DNA of 64,000 nucleotides, taken from NCBI GenBank assembly GCA_934096585.1, contig CAKOMG010000004.1, forward strand, positions 124,001 to 188,000, given 5' to 3'. Shown one piece after another: positions 1-9,511 of the stretch (positions within the stretch are counted from its first letter, which is position 1; each line of letters starts with the position of its first letter). The stretch is from an uncultured Bacilli bacterium (GTDB lineage: Bacteria; Bacillota_I; Bacilli_A; ML615J-28; CAG-698). A model generated the notes under the pieces. That model searched no databases, was not told the origin of the DNA, and worked only from the letters and a program-made list of their open reading frames with translations. The position numbers and the translations under genes are program-made.

Positions 1-827
1 AAGACGAAGATGATTATTATTTAATGCTAGAAATTGTACCCTATTTAGATAAAGACCATATTACTAATAAAAAGTTATTAGACTTATTTTCAACGTGTGC
101 CTTTTTATTAGAAAGTTATTATTCTAATGTTAAATCTAGTCAATCTTTGGGAATATATAATTTTAATTTTAAAGAATCTGATTATCGAAAAATCAAAACA
201 AACAAATATAAAGTTGGAGAATATGTTAAGGGATTATATGAAGAAAAGCGATATAATGAAATAGAACCAATATATTTTTCTCAAACTAATTTAGTGTTCA
301 AAACAGTTTATTATTATATAAAATCCAAAGAAGGAGATGTTCAAAATCAAGTTATAGAGGAATTGATTAATTCTATTGTTACAAAATATGATTTTGAAAG
401 ATTTGTTAATTTAAATCTAAAATTAAGTGATAGCACTTATATATATCTTTTAGAACACTATAATAAACAAGTTGCATTAGAACTAATAAAAAAAGACAAT
501 AAAATAGATGTATTATTAGATAATATAAGTTTAAGTAATTTCGAATTAATTGATGATATATTTGATGATATCAAAGAGGAATATAACAATAAATTATTAT
601 TTACATATCAAAAAGTTATTTATTTTCATTTGAAAAATATGTTTAATTTATCTGATGAAACCTTTAAAAAACATTTAAAAAATTTGTATAGTTTGAAAAG
701 TGGAAAATACATTTTATATTTTATGTATAGGGCATTATCAAATCAGTATTATTGGTATGACCACAACTTAATGTTGATATTTAAAAACTTTTTAATACAA
801 AATAATATTTATTCGGCGGTGATGTAA
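1..827 (+). CDS. C-terminal part of an unrecognised protein (cut by window edge)
   Basis: The reading frame is open from the first bases of the window through an acidic stretch (DEDDYY) to a TAA stop, so the real start lies outside. The ATG at 24 has no ribosome binding site and is probably internal. The visible part, about 270 residues, is rich in Leu, Lys, Asn and Tyr, looks helical, and has no motif I recognise. It ends two bases before an SNF2 helicase gene, so the two are probably co-transcribed. In other Firmicutes a SWIM zinc-finger protein often precedes an SNF2 helicase, and this could be the helical tail of such a protein. That is only a guess from context. Confidence 0.6.
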   Translation, partial: DEDDYYLMLEIVPYLDKDHITNKKLLDLFSTCAFLLESYYSNVKSSQSLGIYNFNFKESDYRKIKTNKYKVGEYVKGLYEEKRYNEIEPIYFSQTNLVFKTVYYYIKSKEGDVQNQVIEELINSIVTKYDFERFVNLNLKLSDSTYIYLLEHYNKQVALELIKKDNKIDVLLDNISLSNFELIDDIFDDIKEEYNNKLLFTYQKVIYFHLKNMFNLSDETFKKHLKNLYSLKSGKYILYFMYRALSNQYYWYDHNLMLIFKNFLIQNNIYSAVM

Positions 828-829
828 TT

Positions 830-3800
830 ATGGAAACAAAAATTATTATTGAAAACCAATTAAATGATTACTTAAATGCCCAAGTGAACGAAGATTTGCA
901 AGCTAATAGGTTTTTTGAAATAACATCTTTAAATCAAGAAATTATTATTATAAAAGATCAAATATTAATTAATTATAATTTATTTATTCCGGAATCGCTA
1001 TTTGAATATCCAATTATGACTTTAAAGGTCAATGGTGATTATAATAGTCCTCAATTTGGTAAAGTTTTAAGTTTTAATTGCGAAATGTGTTATGCAAGTA
1101 AGTATATGTGTTCTCACTTAATTGCTTTAATTAACCAAATTAATGCACATAAATTTGATAATATTTTATATGACGATGCTTTAATTGCGGAAATTAAAGA
1201 TAAGTATAATGATTATATTCAAAATCAAAAAAGTAAGATGGCAACAATTGCCTTAACAAAACTAAATAATTTAGTAACGGATATTAAAAAAACAGAAAAA
1301 ATCTCCATGCACCAACAATTATCCTTAGAACCAATTTTAAGAATTGATGAACCTTCTAAACAGATAGGAATAAAAATTGGGGTTGGTAAAAAATTTGTAG
1401 TCAAGGATATTGAAGAATTGTTAAAGGCAATTAAAAATAAAGAAGTAATTAATTATTCTAAAACATTTAGTACGGATCATAACATTGATTCTTTTGATGA
1501 AAATAGCAAAAAATTTATAAATTTATTATTGTTAAATGGTGTATCTGCATTAACAAAAGATAAAAAAAATTTATTAATTACTCCAGCTTTTTATGATGAA
1601 ATTTTTAAAATTTATGTTAATAGTAATATAACTGTTGTTTTTAATGGAAAAAGCCTATCCTATTTAGTGACTGAAGAAAAGTATGATATCAAAGTACAAA
1701 TAAAAAATAATACTTTATTATTTAAAGATTTGGATATTGAATTTTTGTTGATAGGCGAAAAATACAATTATGTGGGAACAAATGGAATAATTAAATATAT
1801 TGATGAACCTTCAGAAGTAAAAAAATTACAAGAATTTTTGTTAAGTGAAAAGAAATTTGATTTTTCACTTATTAAAGAACAATTTGTGCAAGAAATATAC
1901 TCTCGTTTTTATGATTATATTGAAGTTGATGATAAATTCAAAGAAGAAAACCCATTAAAAGAATTAGATATAGAAGCTTATTTTGATTATCAAAATGATG
2001 AAATAATTTTAAATACGAAATATTACATTGATAAACAAGAAACTACAATTGATGAAGTAAATAACTTTGCAAACATCTCTAAGAAAGCAGTAAAATATCA
2101 ATCTATAATCGGCAATATAGGATTTATTGATAATAAACTTTCATCCATTGAAAAAGTGAGTATGTTTTTGAAAGCAGATTTAAGTGAATTAAAAAAATAT
2201 GCACAAATATATTTATCAAATACATTATCAAAAGTTCAAATAAAAAAATTTACTAAACCTGTTGCGAGATTAAGTTATAACTTAGGAATGTTAGACATTG
2301 CCTTTGATAATTTAAATTATACAGAACAAGAGTTACAAGCAATATTGAGTGGCATCAAGAAAAAAAGCAAATACGTTAAATTAAAAGATAATACAATCAT
2401 CGAATTGGATACAATTGCTAGTGAACAGTTTGAAAAAACAATTGAAGAGTTTAATTTAGATTCTAAAAAATTAAAAGAAACACAAACAAAACCATTATAT
2501 CAATCTTTAAAAATAATTAATGATAAGGATAGTTTAGTAAGAGTGGAAACAGATGCTTATTTAAAAAATATGATTAATGATATTAAAAACTTCAAAAAAA
2601 GTGATTATCAAGTAGATGATACACTAAAGGAAGTGATGAGAGATTATCAAATAGAAGCATACAAATGGATAAAAACCTTAATTAAATATAACTTTTCAGG
2701 AATTATTGCGGACGATATGGGGCTTGGTAAAACATTAGAAATGATATCTGTTTTAAAAGAGGATAATTCAAAGTATCCATCTTTAATTGTATGTCCCAAG
2801 AGCTTAATATACAACTGGGCTAATGAGTTCAAAAAATGGAGTCCCAATGATACTGAGGTAGCAATTGATGGAATTAGCAGTAATAGAAAAAATTTAATTT
2901 TATCAATCCCTAATGATAAAAAAATTATTTATATCACTTCATACGATTCTCTGCGTAATGATTTAGCATTATATAAGGACAAAAAATTTAAATATATGAT
3001 TTTAGATGAAGCACAATACATCAAAAACCATAATACTTTAAAAGCGCAATCGGTTAAACAAATTAATTCAATCCATCGTTTCGTTTTGACGGGAACGCCA
3101 ATTGAAAATAGTGTTATGGATTTATGGAGTATTTTTGACTTTTTAATGCCATTATACTTATATAATTACAATGAATTTAAATCAACTTATGAAAGAAATA
3201 TTATCGAAAAAGATTCTACAACTATCAATAACTTAATTAAAAAAATTACCCCTTTCGTTTTAAGAAGAACAAAAGAAGATGTTTTGAAATCGTTGCCTGA
3301 TAAAGTAGTTCAAGTTTATTACGCTAAGATGCAGGATGATCAAAGGAAAGTGTATGAAGCTGAATTGTTGAAGACTAGAGAGATTTTAAAAACAAAAAAA
3401 AGTAAAATTGATATTTTAGCATCTTTAACCAGACTACGTCAAATATGTGTTGATCCAGCATTATATATTGAAGGATATAAAGGAACGAGCTGTAAATATG
3501 AATTATTGAAAGATTTAGTAAATGATTTTATAAGTAATAATCATAAAGTTTTAATATTTAGCCAATTTACTTCAGCGTTCATTTATTTAGAAAAAATGTT
3601 TAAAGAAATGAATATTTCTTATTATATGTTAACAGGTAAAACAAATGCTAGTGATCGTGTATCTATGGCTTCATCATTTAATGAAGAGTCTAAAGAAAAA
3701 GTATTTTTATGTTCATTAAAAGCTGGAGGCACAGGGTTAAATTTAGTGGGAGCAGATATTGTTATTCATCTGGATCCTTGGTGGAACATTGCGGCTGAAA

Positions 3801-4000
3801 ATCAAGCGACTGATAGAGCCCATCGTATCGGGCAAACAAATGTAGTGCAAGTTATAAAAATCATATGTCAAGATTCTATTGAACAAAAAGTTTTGGAATT
3901 ACAAGAAATTAAAAAAGATATAGCCAATATGTTAATTTCATCAAATGATGATAATATATCTAAATTGAGCGATAAAGATTTAAAATATATTTTAAGTTAG
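830..4000 (+). CDS. SNF2-family ATP-dependent helicase with N-terminal SWIM-like zinc finger
   Basis: A 1056-residue Swi2/Snf2 ATPase. Near residues 84-96 four ligands (C84, C87, C94, H96) form a SWIM-like finger, with a CxxC spacing instead of the usual CxC. A long middle region follows. The motor begins near residue 620: Walker A DDMGLGKT near 630, the DEAQ box near 726, motif III LTGTPIEN, and in the second RecA lobe AGGTGLNL and RAHRIGQ near 1000. All catalytic motifs look intact. Bacterial members (YwqA/HepA-like) are thought to remodel protein-nucleic acid complexes, but the substrate here is unknown. It follows the preceding gene by two bases and probably shares its transcript. Confidence 0.93.
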   Translation: METKIIIENQLNDYLNAQVNEDLQANRFFEITSLNQEIIIIKDQILINYNLFIPESLFEYPIMTLKVNGDYNSPQFGKVLSFNCEMCYASKYMCSHLIALINQINAHKFDNILYDDALIAEIKDKYNDYIQNQKSKMATIALTKLNNLVTDIKKTEKISMHQQLSLEPILRIDEPSKQIGIKIGVGKKFVVKDIEELLKAIKNKEVINYSKTFSTDHNIDSFDENSKKFINLLLLNGVSALTKDKKNLLITPAFYDEIFKIYVNSNITVVFNGKSLSYLVTEEKYDIKVQIKNNTLLFKDLDIEFLLIGEKYNYVGTNGIIKYIDEPSEVKKLQEFLLSEKKFDFSLIKEQFVQEIYSRFYDYIEVDDKFKEENPLKELDIEAYFDYQNDEIILNTKYYIDKQETTIDEVNNFANISKKAVKYQSIIGNIGFIDNKLSSIEKVSMFLKADLSELKKYAQIYLSNTLSKVQIKKFTKPVARLSYNLGMLDIAFDNLNYTEQELQAILSGIKKKSKYVKLKDNTIIELDTIASEQFEKTIEEFNLDSKKLKETQTKPLYQSLKIINDKDSLVRVETDAYLKNMINDIKNFKKSDYQVDDTLKEVMRDYQIEAYKWIKTLIKYNFSGIIADDMGLGKTLEMISVLKEDNSKYPSLIVCPKSLIYNWANEFKKWSPNDTEVAIDGISSNRKNLILSIPNDKKIIYITSYDSLRNDLALYKDKKFKYMILDEAQYIKNHNTLKAQSVKQINSIHRFVLTGTPIENSVMDLWSIFDFLMPLYLYNYNEFKSTYERNIIEKDSTTINNLIKKITPFVLRRTKEDVLKSLPDKVVQVYYAKMQDDQRKVYEAELLKTREILKTKKSKIDILASLTRLRQICVDPALYIEGYKGTSCKYELLKDLVNDFISNNHKVLIFSQFTSAFIYLEKMFKEMNISYYMLTGKTNASDRVSMASSFNEESKEKVFLCSLKAGGTGLNLVGADIVIHLDPWWNIAAENQATDRAHRIGQTNVVQVIKIICQDSIEQKVLELQEIKKDIANMLISSNDDNISKLSDKDLKYILS

Positions 4001-4009
4001 GAGAATAAA

Positions 4010-4300
4010 ATGATTAAACATATAGTATGTTATAAACTAAAAGATAGTAGTATAGAAAGTAGAAACAAAACAAAAGAAGTTTTACTGTCCATGCAAGGCA
4101 AAGTAAAACATTTTAATACTATCAGCGTAGGAATTGATTGCCTTGGCAGTGAAAGAAGCTATGATATAGTTTTAGAAATGACATTTAATTCATTTAATGA
4201 TATGACTTTGTATCAACAAGATTCATATCACGTAGAAGTTGTAAAAAAATATATGCATGCTGCACGCCTAACAAGTGTTTCAGTAGATTATGAATTTTAA
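4010..4300 (+). CDS. Dabb-domain (stress-responsive A/B barrel) protein
   Basis: This 96-residue protein starts with MIKHIVCYKLKD, the typical first strand of the Dabb ferredoxin-like fold, and has the usual length of the family. The later HVEVVKKYM stretch also fits. Dabb proteins are small dimeric barrels with no single agreed function. A TAGGAG ribosome binding site overlaps the end of the SNF2 gene, and the NAD kinase gene follows after 15 bases, so it sits in the middle of an operon. Confidence 0.8.
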   Translation: MIKHIVCYKLKDSSIESRNKTKEVLLSMQGKVKHFNTISVGIDCLGSERSYDIVLEMTFNSFNDMTLYQQDSYHVEVVKKYMHAARLTSVSVDYEF

Positions 4301-4315
4301 TGAAAGGACAAACAT

Positions 4316-5167
4316 ATGAAAATATTGATATGTTCAAATTTAGGTAAAGACAAAGCTTTTAATAAAAGTAAAGAAATAATAGACTACTTAAATACTAAGA
4401 AATGTGATATCGTCGTTGCTGATAATATGATTGACAGTTTTCCATCATATCAAGTATTTAGTGAAAATATTGCTAAAGAAATAGATGTAATGATTATTCT
4501 TGGTGGTGATGGTACATTCTTGTCGGCTGCTCATAGATATTATCAATTTCAAATTCCATGTATTGGTATCAATTTAGGAAGAGTTGGATATTTAACCGAA
4601 TGCGATGTATGTGATTCAATGGATGTACTAGATAAAATAATAAACAAAGAATATGATATAAAGAAAAAAAGATTATTACAAGTTAAATTCTTTAACAATG
4701 GTAGAATGCGTAAAGTTACAGCGTTTAATGAAATTGTTATACATCGTGGTGCATCACAAAAAATGATAAAATTAAATATTAAAATTGATGATTATTATAT
4801 GAATTCTTTTTATGCTGATGGATTATTAATAGCTACATCACTAGGATCTAGTGCATATAATTTATCTGCGCGTGGACCATTAGTTTTAGGTAATGCACCT
4901 TGTTTTGTGATTACACCTATTTGTCCGCAGTCAGGTATTATGCCCTCATTTGTTGTTGCAGATACAGATTATTCTGAAATTAATGTTCTTTGTAAAAATA
5001 GGGAGGATTATTCGTTGAGTATTGATGGTAAAGGACAATATTTAATGCCTAGTGGAAGTACAATATATGTAACTAAAGCACAAGCTTCTTTGCTAGTAAT
5101 AAATGTTAAAGGAAAGAGTAAGAAAATAGACCATATAAATAAAATGTTCAGCGGATATATTAAGTAG
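4316..5167 (+). CDS. nadK: NAD kinase
   Basis: A 283-residue NAD kinase, which phosphorylates NAD to NADP in the cytosol. The diagnostic GGDGTFL loop is at residues 63-69, and the NE motif (FNEIVIHRG) that contacts NAD lies near residues 137-145. The C-terminal beta-sandwich with TSLGSSAYNLSARGP is present. Length is normal for the short bacterial form. It follows the Dabb gene by 15 bases behind an AAAGGA site and precedes a lipoprotein gene by seven bases. Confidence 0.96.
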   Translation: MKILICSNLGKDKAFNKSKEIIDYLNTKKCDIVVADNMIDSFPSYQVFSENIAKEIDVMIILGGDGTFLSAAHRYYQFQIPCIGINLGRVGYLTECDVCDSMDVLDKIINKEYDIKKKRLLQVKFFNNGRMRKVTAFNEIVIHRGASQKMIKLNIKIDDYYMNSFYADGLLIATSLGSSAYNLSARGPLVLGNAPCFVITPICPQSGIMPSFVVADTDYSEINVLCKNREDYSLSIDGKGQYLMPSGSTIYVTKAQASLLVINVKGKSKKIDHINKMFSGYIK

Positions 5168-5174
5168 GAGCATT

Positions 5175-5981
5175 ATGAAAAAGAAACTAATAATTTTACT
5201 TATACTATTATTATTTTTAACAGGATGTAGTAAAACAATTTTTGAAGGCTCATATAAATATGATGATAGTGCATACACATTTGGTAATACTACTTTAACA
5301 AGTGAATCAATTAAAACAATAAATGTTGAATGGTTAGTTGGTAAAATAATAATTATTGAACAAAATACAAACGAATTAATTATTAAAGAACAAATCGATA
5401 CAACTTCTGAAAATTATAAATTAGGATGGAAAGTTATAAATGATACAGTTGATGTGAAGTTCATGCCTAGTACTGATTATTTAAAAAATAATTTTCGTAT
5501 AAAAGATTTATATCTTTATATTCCATCTTATATTGAAGCAATAAATATCAAAGCTAATAAGACAAATAGTATTCAAGGAAAAGATTTAAACATAAATACT
5601 TTGTCTATTGAAGGACATGACACGTTTATTGATTTATCTAATTCAAATATTGATAATTTAGAAATTAAAACTAATAGTGATTATATTTTTTTAATGGATA
5701 ATAAAATTAAAAAAATCAATATTGAAACTACACAAAGCAATATAGGATTAGGAGTATATAACAATTTAGAAGAGTTAAAGATTAAAACAGAAACAGGAAA
5801 TATATCATTGTATCCTAAAGAAGATTTTGATTGTACAATAAATTTTAAAACAATCAGTGGATCGTTTATTACAAATTTGAATCATAAGCAAGAAAATAAT
5901 AATTATATTTTTAATAAAGGAACTAATAAATTTTACATAGAATCTACTAAGGGAAGTGTTAAAGTTCATAACCCTATTTAA
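5175..5981 (+). CDS. DUF4097-like lipoprotein
   Basis: A 268-residue lipoprotein. A short Lys start and a very hydrophobic stretch end in the lipobox LTGC, giving lipidation at Cys18 and anchoring outside the membrane. The mature part is made of short alternating strands with repeated hydrophobic and Asn/Lys positions (IDNLEIKTNSD, LEELKIKTETGN, IKKINIETTQSN), the pattern of the DUF4097 beta-helical adhesin-like fold. Its biological role is unknown. A GTAGGAG site and seven-base spacing place it at the end of the nadK transcript. Confidence 0.75.
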   Translation: MKKKLIILLILLLFLTGCSKTIFEGSYKYDDSAYTFGNTTLTSESIKTINVEWLVGKIIIIEQNTNELIIKEQIDTTSENYKLGWKVINDTVDVKFMPSTDYLKNNFRIKDLYLYIPSYIEAINIKANKTNSIQGKDLNINTLSIEGHDTFIDLSNSNIDNLEIKTNSDYIFLMDNKIKKINIETTQSNIGLGVYNNLEELKIKTETGNISLYPKEDFDCTINFKTISGSFITNLNHKQENNNYIFNKGTNKFYIESTKGSVKVHNPI

Positions 5982-5988
5982 GTTTATA

Positions 5989-6017
5989 TTGAATTGTATG
6001 GGATATTTTGATATAAT
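5989..6017 (+). promoter_or_regulatory. Housekeeping promoter for the flaA1-like gene
   Basis: TTGAAT at 5989-5994, a 17-base spacer, and an extended -10 TGATATAAT ending at 6017. The predicted start of transcription leaves only about a dozen bases before the ATG at 6036. Confidence 0.75.
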
Positions 6018-6035
6018 TAAAATAGAAGGAATAAT

Positions 6036-7883
6036 ATGAAGAAAATAATAAGTAATTTTAATATTAGAAGAATCTTAGTTGTATTTTTAGATTTAACTAT
6101 AGCAATAGTATCGTGTTTTATATCATATTCGTTTTTTAAGGATCTGGGATATTTATCAAAAAACATTTATAAATATTTATCGATAACTACAGCATTAACA
6201 CTTTTAATTTTTTGGAAATTTAAACTTTATAATAGTTTATGGAAATATGTGGGTATAACCGAATTAACAAAAACAGTACTAGCCGTTACATTAATAACTC
6301 TCATTAATATTATAATTTGTCTATTCACAATTAATGATGGGATAGGGTATATACCATTTAGAGCCATTGTTGTAACAGGAATATTACAAATGCTTTTAAC
6401 GATATTTGAACGATTTATATATCGAATGATAAGTAATATTGCCAATGAATCAGATCGTTTTTTTCATAAAAACAAAGAAAGAGTAATGTTAATTGGAGCG
6501 GGAGATGCAGGTATTTCTCTAGTAAATGAAATGCGTAATCCTGCTTTAAGTAATTTGTATCCAGTATGTTTTATTGATGATAACAAAAATAAAATAGGAA
6601 ACTATATTGAAAATGTGAAAGTAGTAGGTAACAGATATAGTATTGTTTATTTTGCTAATAAATATAAAATTGATAAAATTATTATTGCTATGCCTTCTAT
6701 TAATCCAAGAGAACTTTCAGAAATAATTAAAATATGTCAAGAAACAAAATGTAAAGTTCAAACGATTCCAGGAATATATCAACTCATTAATGAAACTGCT
6801 ACATTAAGCAATTTAAGAAATGTTGATATAAAGGATCTATTAGGTAGGGAACAGATAGTTGTTAATTTAGAAGAAATTAATGGTTATTTGAAAGACCAAG
6901 TTATCTTGGTTACTGGAGCTGGTGGTTCAATTGGTTCTGAACTTTGTAGACAAATAATAAAAAGCAATCCTAAACAATTAATAATTTTAGATATATATGA
7001 AAATAACGCATATGACATTGAACAAGAATTAAGGAGTAAATATAAAGATATAAACTTAGTAGTTTTAATTGCGAGTGTTCGTGATTCAAATAAAATAGAT
7101 GATATTTTTAATATTTATAGACCTAATATAGTTATTCATGCTGCCGCTCATAAGCATGTCCCTTTAATGGAAACTAGCCCTAATGAAGCGGTAAAAAACA
7201 ATGTTTTTGTGACCTTAAATGTGGCTAAAGCCAGTGATAAATATAATGTAAAAAGATTTATATTAATTTCAACTGATAAAGCTGTCAATCCAACAAACGT
7301 TATGGGCGCAACAAAACGTATTTGTGAAATGATTATTCAAACAATTAATAAGCATTCCACAACAGAATTTGTGGCTGTAAGATTTGGTAATGTACTTGGA
7401 TCTAATGGCTCAGTAATTCCTTTGTTTAAAAAACAGATAGAAAACGGAGGACCAGTAACAGTCACTGATGAACGCATTATTCGATTCTTTATGACTATTC
7501 CAGAAGCAGTGAGTTTAGTGTTACAAGCAGGAAGTTATGCAAAGGGTGGCGAAATATTTGTTCTTGATATGGGCGAGCCAGTGCGCATTTATGATCTTGC
7601 TGTTAATTTGATTCGTTTGTCTGGCTATACTCCTAATGTTGATATAAAAATTCAAATAACAGGATTAAGACCTGGAGAAAAATTATACGAGGAAATATTG
7701 ATGGAAGAAGAAGGTCTTGTAGATACTCCTAATAAACGTATTCATATTGGGAAACCTATAGATTTAGATGAAAATATATTCTTTAAACAATTGGATGAGT
7801 TATATAAGGTAGCGTATGAAGAAAATAAAGATATAAAGGATTTAATTAAACAAATTGTTTCAACCTATACATTTACAAAATAA
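6036..7883 (+). CDS. Membrane-bound nucleotide-sugar 4,6-dehydratase (FlaA1/CapD/PglF type)
   Basis: A 615-residue enzyme with four predicted N-terminal membrane helices (residues about 10-130), a first Rossmann-like domain (GAGDAGISL near 153) and a catalytic short-chain dehydrogenase domain with the NAD loop GAGGSIGSEL near 296. The usual YxxxK pair is replaced by Met423 and Lys427 (VMGATK), as is normal for the membrane-type subgroup that converts UDP-GlcNAc to a 4-keto-6-deoxy sugar. It would act at the inner face of the membrane in making modified sugars for surface polysaccharide or glycoprotein. It has its own promoter and terminator, and no other polysaccharide genes are nearby. Confidence 0.92.
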   Translation: MKKIISNFNIRRILVVFLDLTIAIVSCFISYSFFKDLGYLSKNIYKYLSITTALTLLIFWKFKLYNSLWKYVGITELTKTVLAVTLITLINIIICLFTINDGIGYIPFRAIVVTGILQMLLTIFERFIYRMISNIANESDRFFHKNKERVMLIGAGDAGISLVNEMRNPALSNLYPVCFIDDNKNKIGNYIENVKVVGNRYSIVYFANKYKIDKIIIAMPSINPRELSEIIKICQETKCKVQTIPGIYQLINETATLSNLRNVDIKDLLGREQIVVNLEEINGYLKDQVILVTGAGGSIGSELCRQIIKSNPKQLIILDIYENNAYDIEQELRSKYKDINLVVLIASVRDSNKIDDIFNIYRPNIVIHAAAHKHVPLMETSPNEAVKNNVFVTLNVAKASDKYNVKRFILISTDKAVNPTNVMGATKRICEMIIQTINKHSTTEFVAVRFGNVLGSNGSVIPLFKKQIENGGPVTVTDERIIRFFMTIPEAVSLVLQAGSYAKGGEIFVLDMGEPVRIYDLAVNLIRLSGYTPNVDIKIQITGLRPGEKLYEEILMEEEGLVDTPNKRIHIGKPIDLDENIFFKQLDELYKVAYEENKDIKDLIKQIVSTYTFTK

Positions 7884-7905
7884 GGCTATTTTTTAGCCTT
7901 TTTTT
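7882..7905 (+). terminator. Rho-independent terminator
   Basis: Seven-pair stem AAGGCTA / TAGCCTT around a T-only loop, followed by a run of T. It starts inside the stop codon of the dehydratase gene. Confidence 0.85.
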
Positions 7906-7952
7906 ATGTCTAAATATATAACCTATTCATATATATTATTAGGAGTCAATAA

Positions 7953-8081
7953 ATGGAAAAATGTGTAATGTGTCATAAATCTCTTAATATCAGTGTTAAT
8001 ACGCCTGTTTTTAAAAGAAACTATTATGTTCCTGGTGCTGGACAATTATGTGAAAAATGCTATAAAAAATTATATAAATAA
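7953..8081 (+). CDS. 42-residue Cys-pair (zinc-ribbon-like) protein
   Basis: A small gene read directly from the sequence. It has TAGGAG eight bases before the ATG and runs 42 codons to TAA. It contains two CxxC pairs, C4/C7 (CVMC) and C33/C36 (CEKC), separated by about 25 residues, which would suit one zinc site or a rubredoxin-like knuckle. No signal peptide is visible. It lies between the dehydratase terminator and the promoter of the GNAT gene, so it is probably monocistronic. I do not recognise the family. The coding call rests on the good ribosome binding site and the paired cysteines. Confidence 0.65.
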   Translation: MEKCVMCHKSLNISVNTPVFKRNYYVPGAGQLCEKCYKKLYK

Positions 8082-8110
8082 TTGAAAAATATGTAAAAAA
8101 AGTGTATATT
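8082..8110 (+). promoter_or_regulatory. Housekeeping promoter for the GNAT-DUF368-vanZ operon
   Basis: TTGAAA at 8082-8087, exactly 17 bases, then TATATT at 8105-8110. The AGGAG ribosome binding site begins at 8117, roughly where transcription should start, so the leader is very short. Confidence 0.7.
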
Positions 8111-8130
8111 AATAATAGGAGATAATGTAA

Positions 8131-8595
8131 ATGATAAGAAAAGCACAATTAAAAGACATCAAAGATATTAATAGATTATTATATCAAGTACATGAAATAC
8201 ATGCATTATCGCGTCCTGACTTATTTAAAAAAGATGCAAAAAAATATAATGATGAAGAACTTGCTCAAATAATGCAAGATTCAAATCGACCAATATTTGT
8301 TTATGAAGATAATAATAAAGTTTTAGGTTATGCTTTTTGTGTAATTAGTAATCATGCTAATAGTGCATCATTAGTAAATTATAAAAACTTATATATTGAT
8401 GATTTATGTGTTGATAGTAGCGCTAGAGGACAAGGTATAGGAAAAAAAATATATGAAGTGGTTTTATCATATGCGAAATCGATAAATTGTTATAATGTAA
8501 CACTTAATGTATGGGCAAAAAATGAAAAAGCATTAAAGTTTTATCAATCAATAGGAATGGATGTTCAAAAAATAGGTATGGAAAAAATATTATAA
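8131..8595 (+). CDS. GNAT-family N-acetyltransferase
   Basis: A 154-residue GNAT fold. The acetyl-CoA pyrophosphate loop is RGQGIG at residues 99-104, and the C-terminal NVWAKNEKALKFYQSIGM is the usual motif B end. The substrate cannot be told. An AGGAG site precedes the start. The DUF368 gene follows after 13 bases, so it leads a three-gene operon with two membrane proteins. Confidence 0.9.
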   Translation: MIRKAQLKDIKDINRLLYQVHEIHALSRPDLFKKDAKKYNDEELAQIMQDSNRPIFVYEDNNKVLGYAFCVISNHANSASLVNYKNLYIDDLCVDSSARGQGIGKKIYEVVLSYAKSINCYNVTLNVWAKNEKALKFYQSIGMDVQKIGMEKIL

Positions 8596-8608
8596 AAAGG
8601 ATAGATTT

Positions 8609-9511
8609 ATGTGGTTATTAGATTTTTTAAAAGGAGTATGTATAGGCATAGCTAATGTGATTCCGGGCTTTAGTGGCGGCACAATGGCTGTTATACTAAA
8701 AATTTATGAAAGAATAATAGGAGGATTTAGCGATTTTTTTAAACATCCTCTTAAAACTTTAAAAGACTTAGTATTTGTTTTATTAGGTATTATTGTTGGG
8801 ATAGTAATAGCTATATTTACTATTACTAAGTTATTAAGTGTTTTTCCTATTCCAACATCACTTTTCTTTGTTGGGTTAATTATAGGTTCCATTCCTAATT
8901 TATTTATAACATATAAAGAGCAAGGAAAAACTAAATTTATAGATATAGTTTTCTTGATAATTGCCGTAGCAATAATTGTTATATTACCTCTATTAAATGG
9001 TGGCAATGTCACTAATATACAAATAAATGTTTGGCTAGTTATTTTAATGTTCATTTTAGGGGCAATTTGTGCAGGCACGATGATACTTCCGGGAGTAAGT
9101 GGTTCACTTGTTTTAATGGCTTTTGGTTATTACTTATTTTTAATGGATCATATTTCAATTGTTTTTAAAAGTATTTTAACTTTTACATTTGATAATTCCT
9201 TAAATTCATTTATTGTTGTTTTATCTTTCGGTTTAGGAGCAATAGTAGGAATTGTAGGAATTTCAAAAATATTGAAGAAATTATTTAACAAGTATCCAAA
9301 AATCATTTATGCATTAATTTTAGGTTTATTAGTAGCTTCTCCATTTGCAATTATTTATTCAATTGTGAAAGAGTATAATGATGTAATTGCTAGTGCATCA
9401 TTATTAAATTATGTCTTTGGAGTGGTTAGTATGTTAGCCGGGGTATTTCTTGTTTTATTGCCAAACATCATAAAAAAGAAAGAAGAAGAAGATAATGAAG
9501 AAATACATTAA
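8609..9511 (+). CDS. DUF368 polytopic membrane protein
   Basis: A 300-residue integral membrane protein. The N-terminal signature GIANVIPGFSGGTMAV and its second copy, GTMILPGVSGS near residue 155, show the internal duplication typical of DUF368. About eight hydrophobic segments are visible. The family has been connected in other bacteria with flipping polyprenyl phosphate carriers back across the membrane. That link is family knowledge, not visible here. It overlaps the next gene by 17 bases. Confidence 0.88.
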   Translation: MWLLDFLKGVCIGIANVIPGFSGGTMAVILKIYERIIGGFSDFFKHPLKTLKDLVFVLLGIIVGIVIAIFTITKLLSVFPIPTSLFFVGLIIGSIPNLFITYKEQGKTKFIDIVFLIIAVAIIVILPLLNGGNVTNIQINVWLVILMFILGAICAGTMILPGVSGSLVLMAFGYYLFLMDHISIVFKSILTFTFDNSLNSFIVVLSFGLGAIVGIVGISKILKKLFNKYPKIIYALILGLLVASPFAIIYSIVKEYNDVIASASLLNYVFGVVSMLAGVFLVLLPNIIKKKEEEDNEEIH

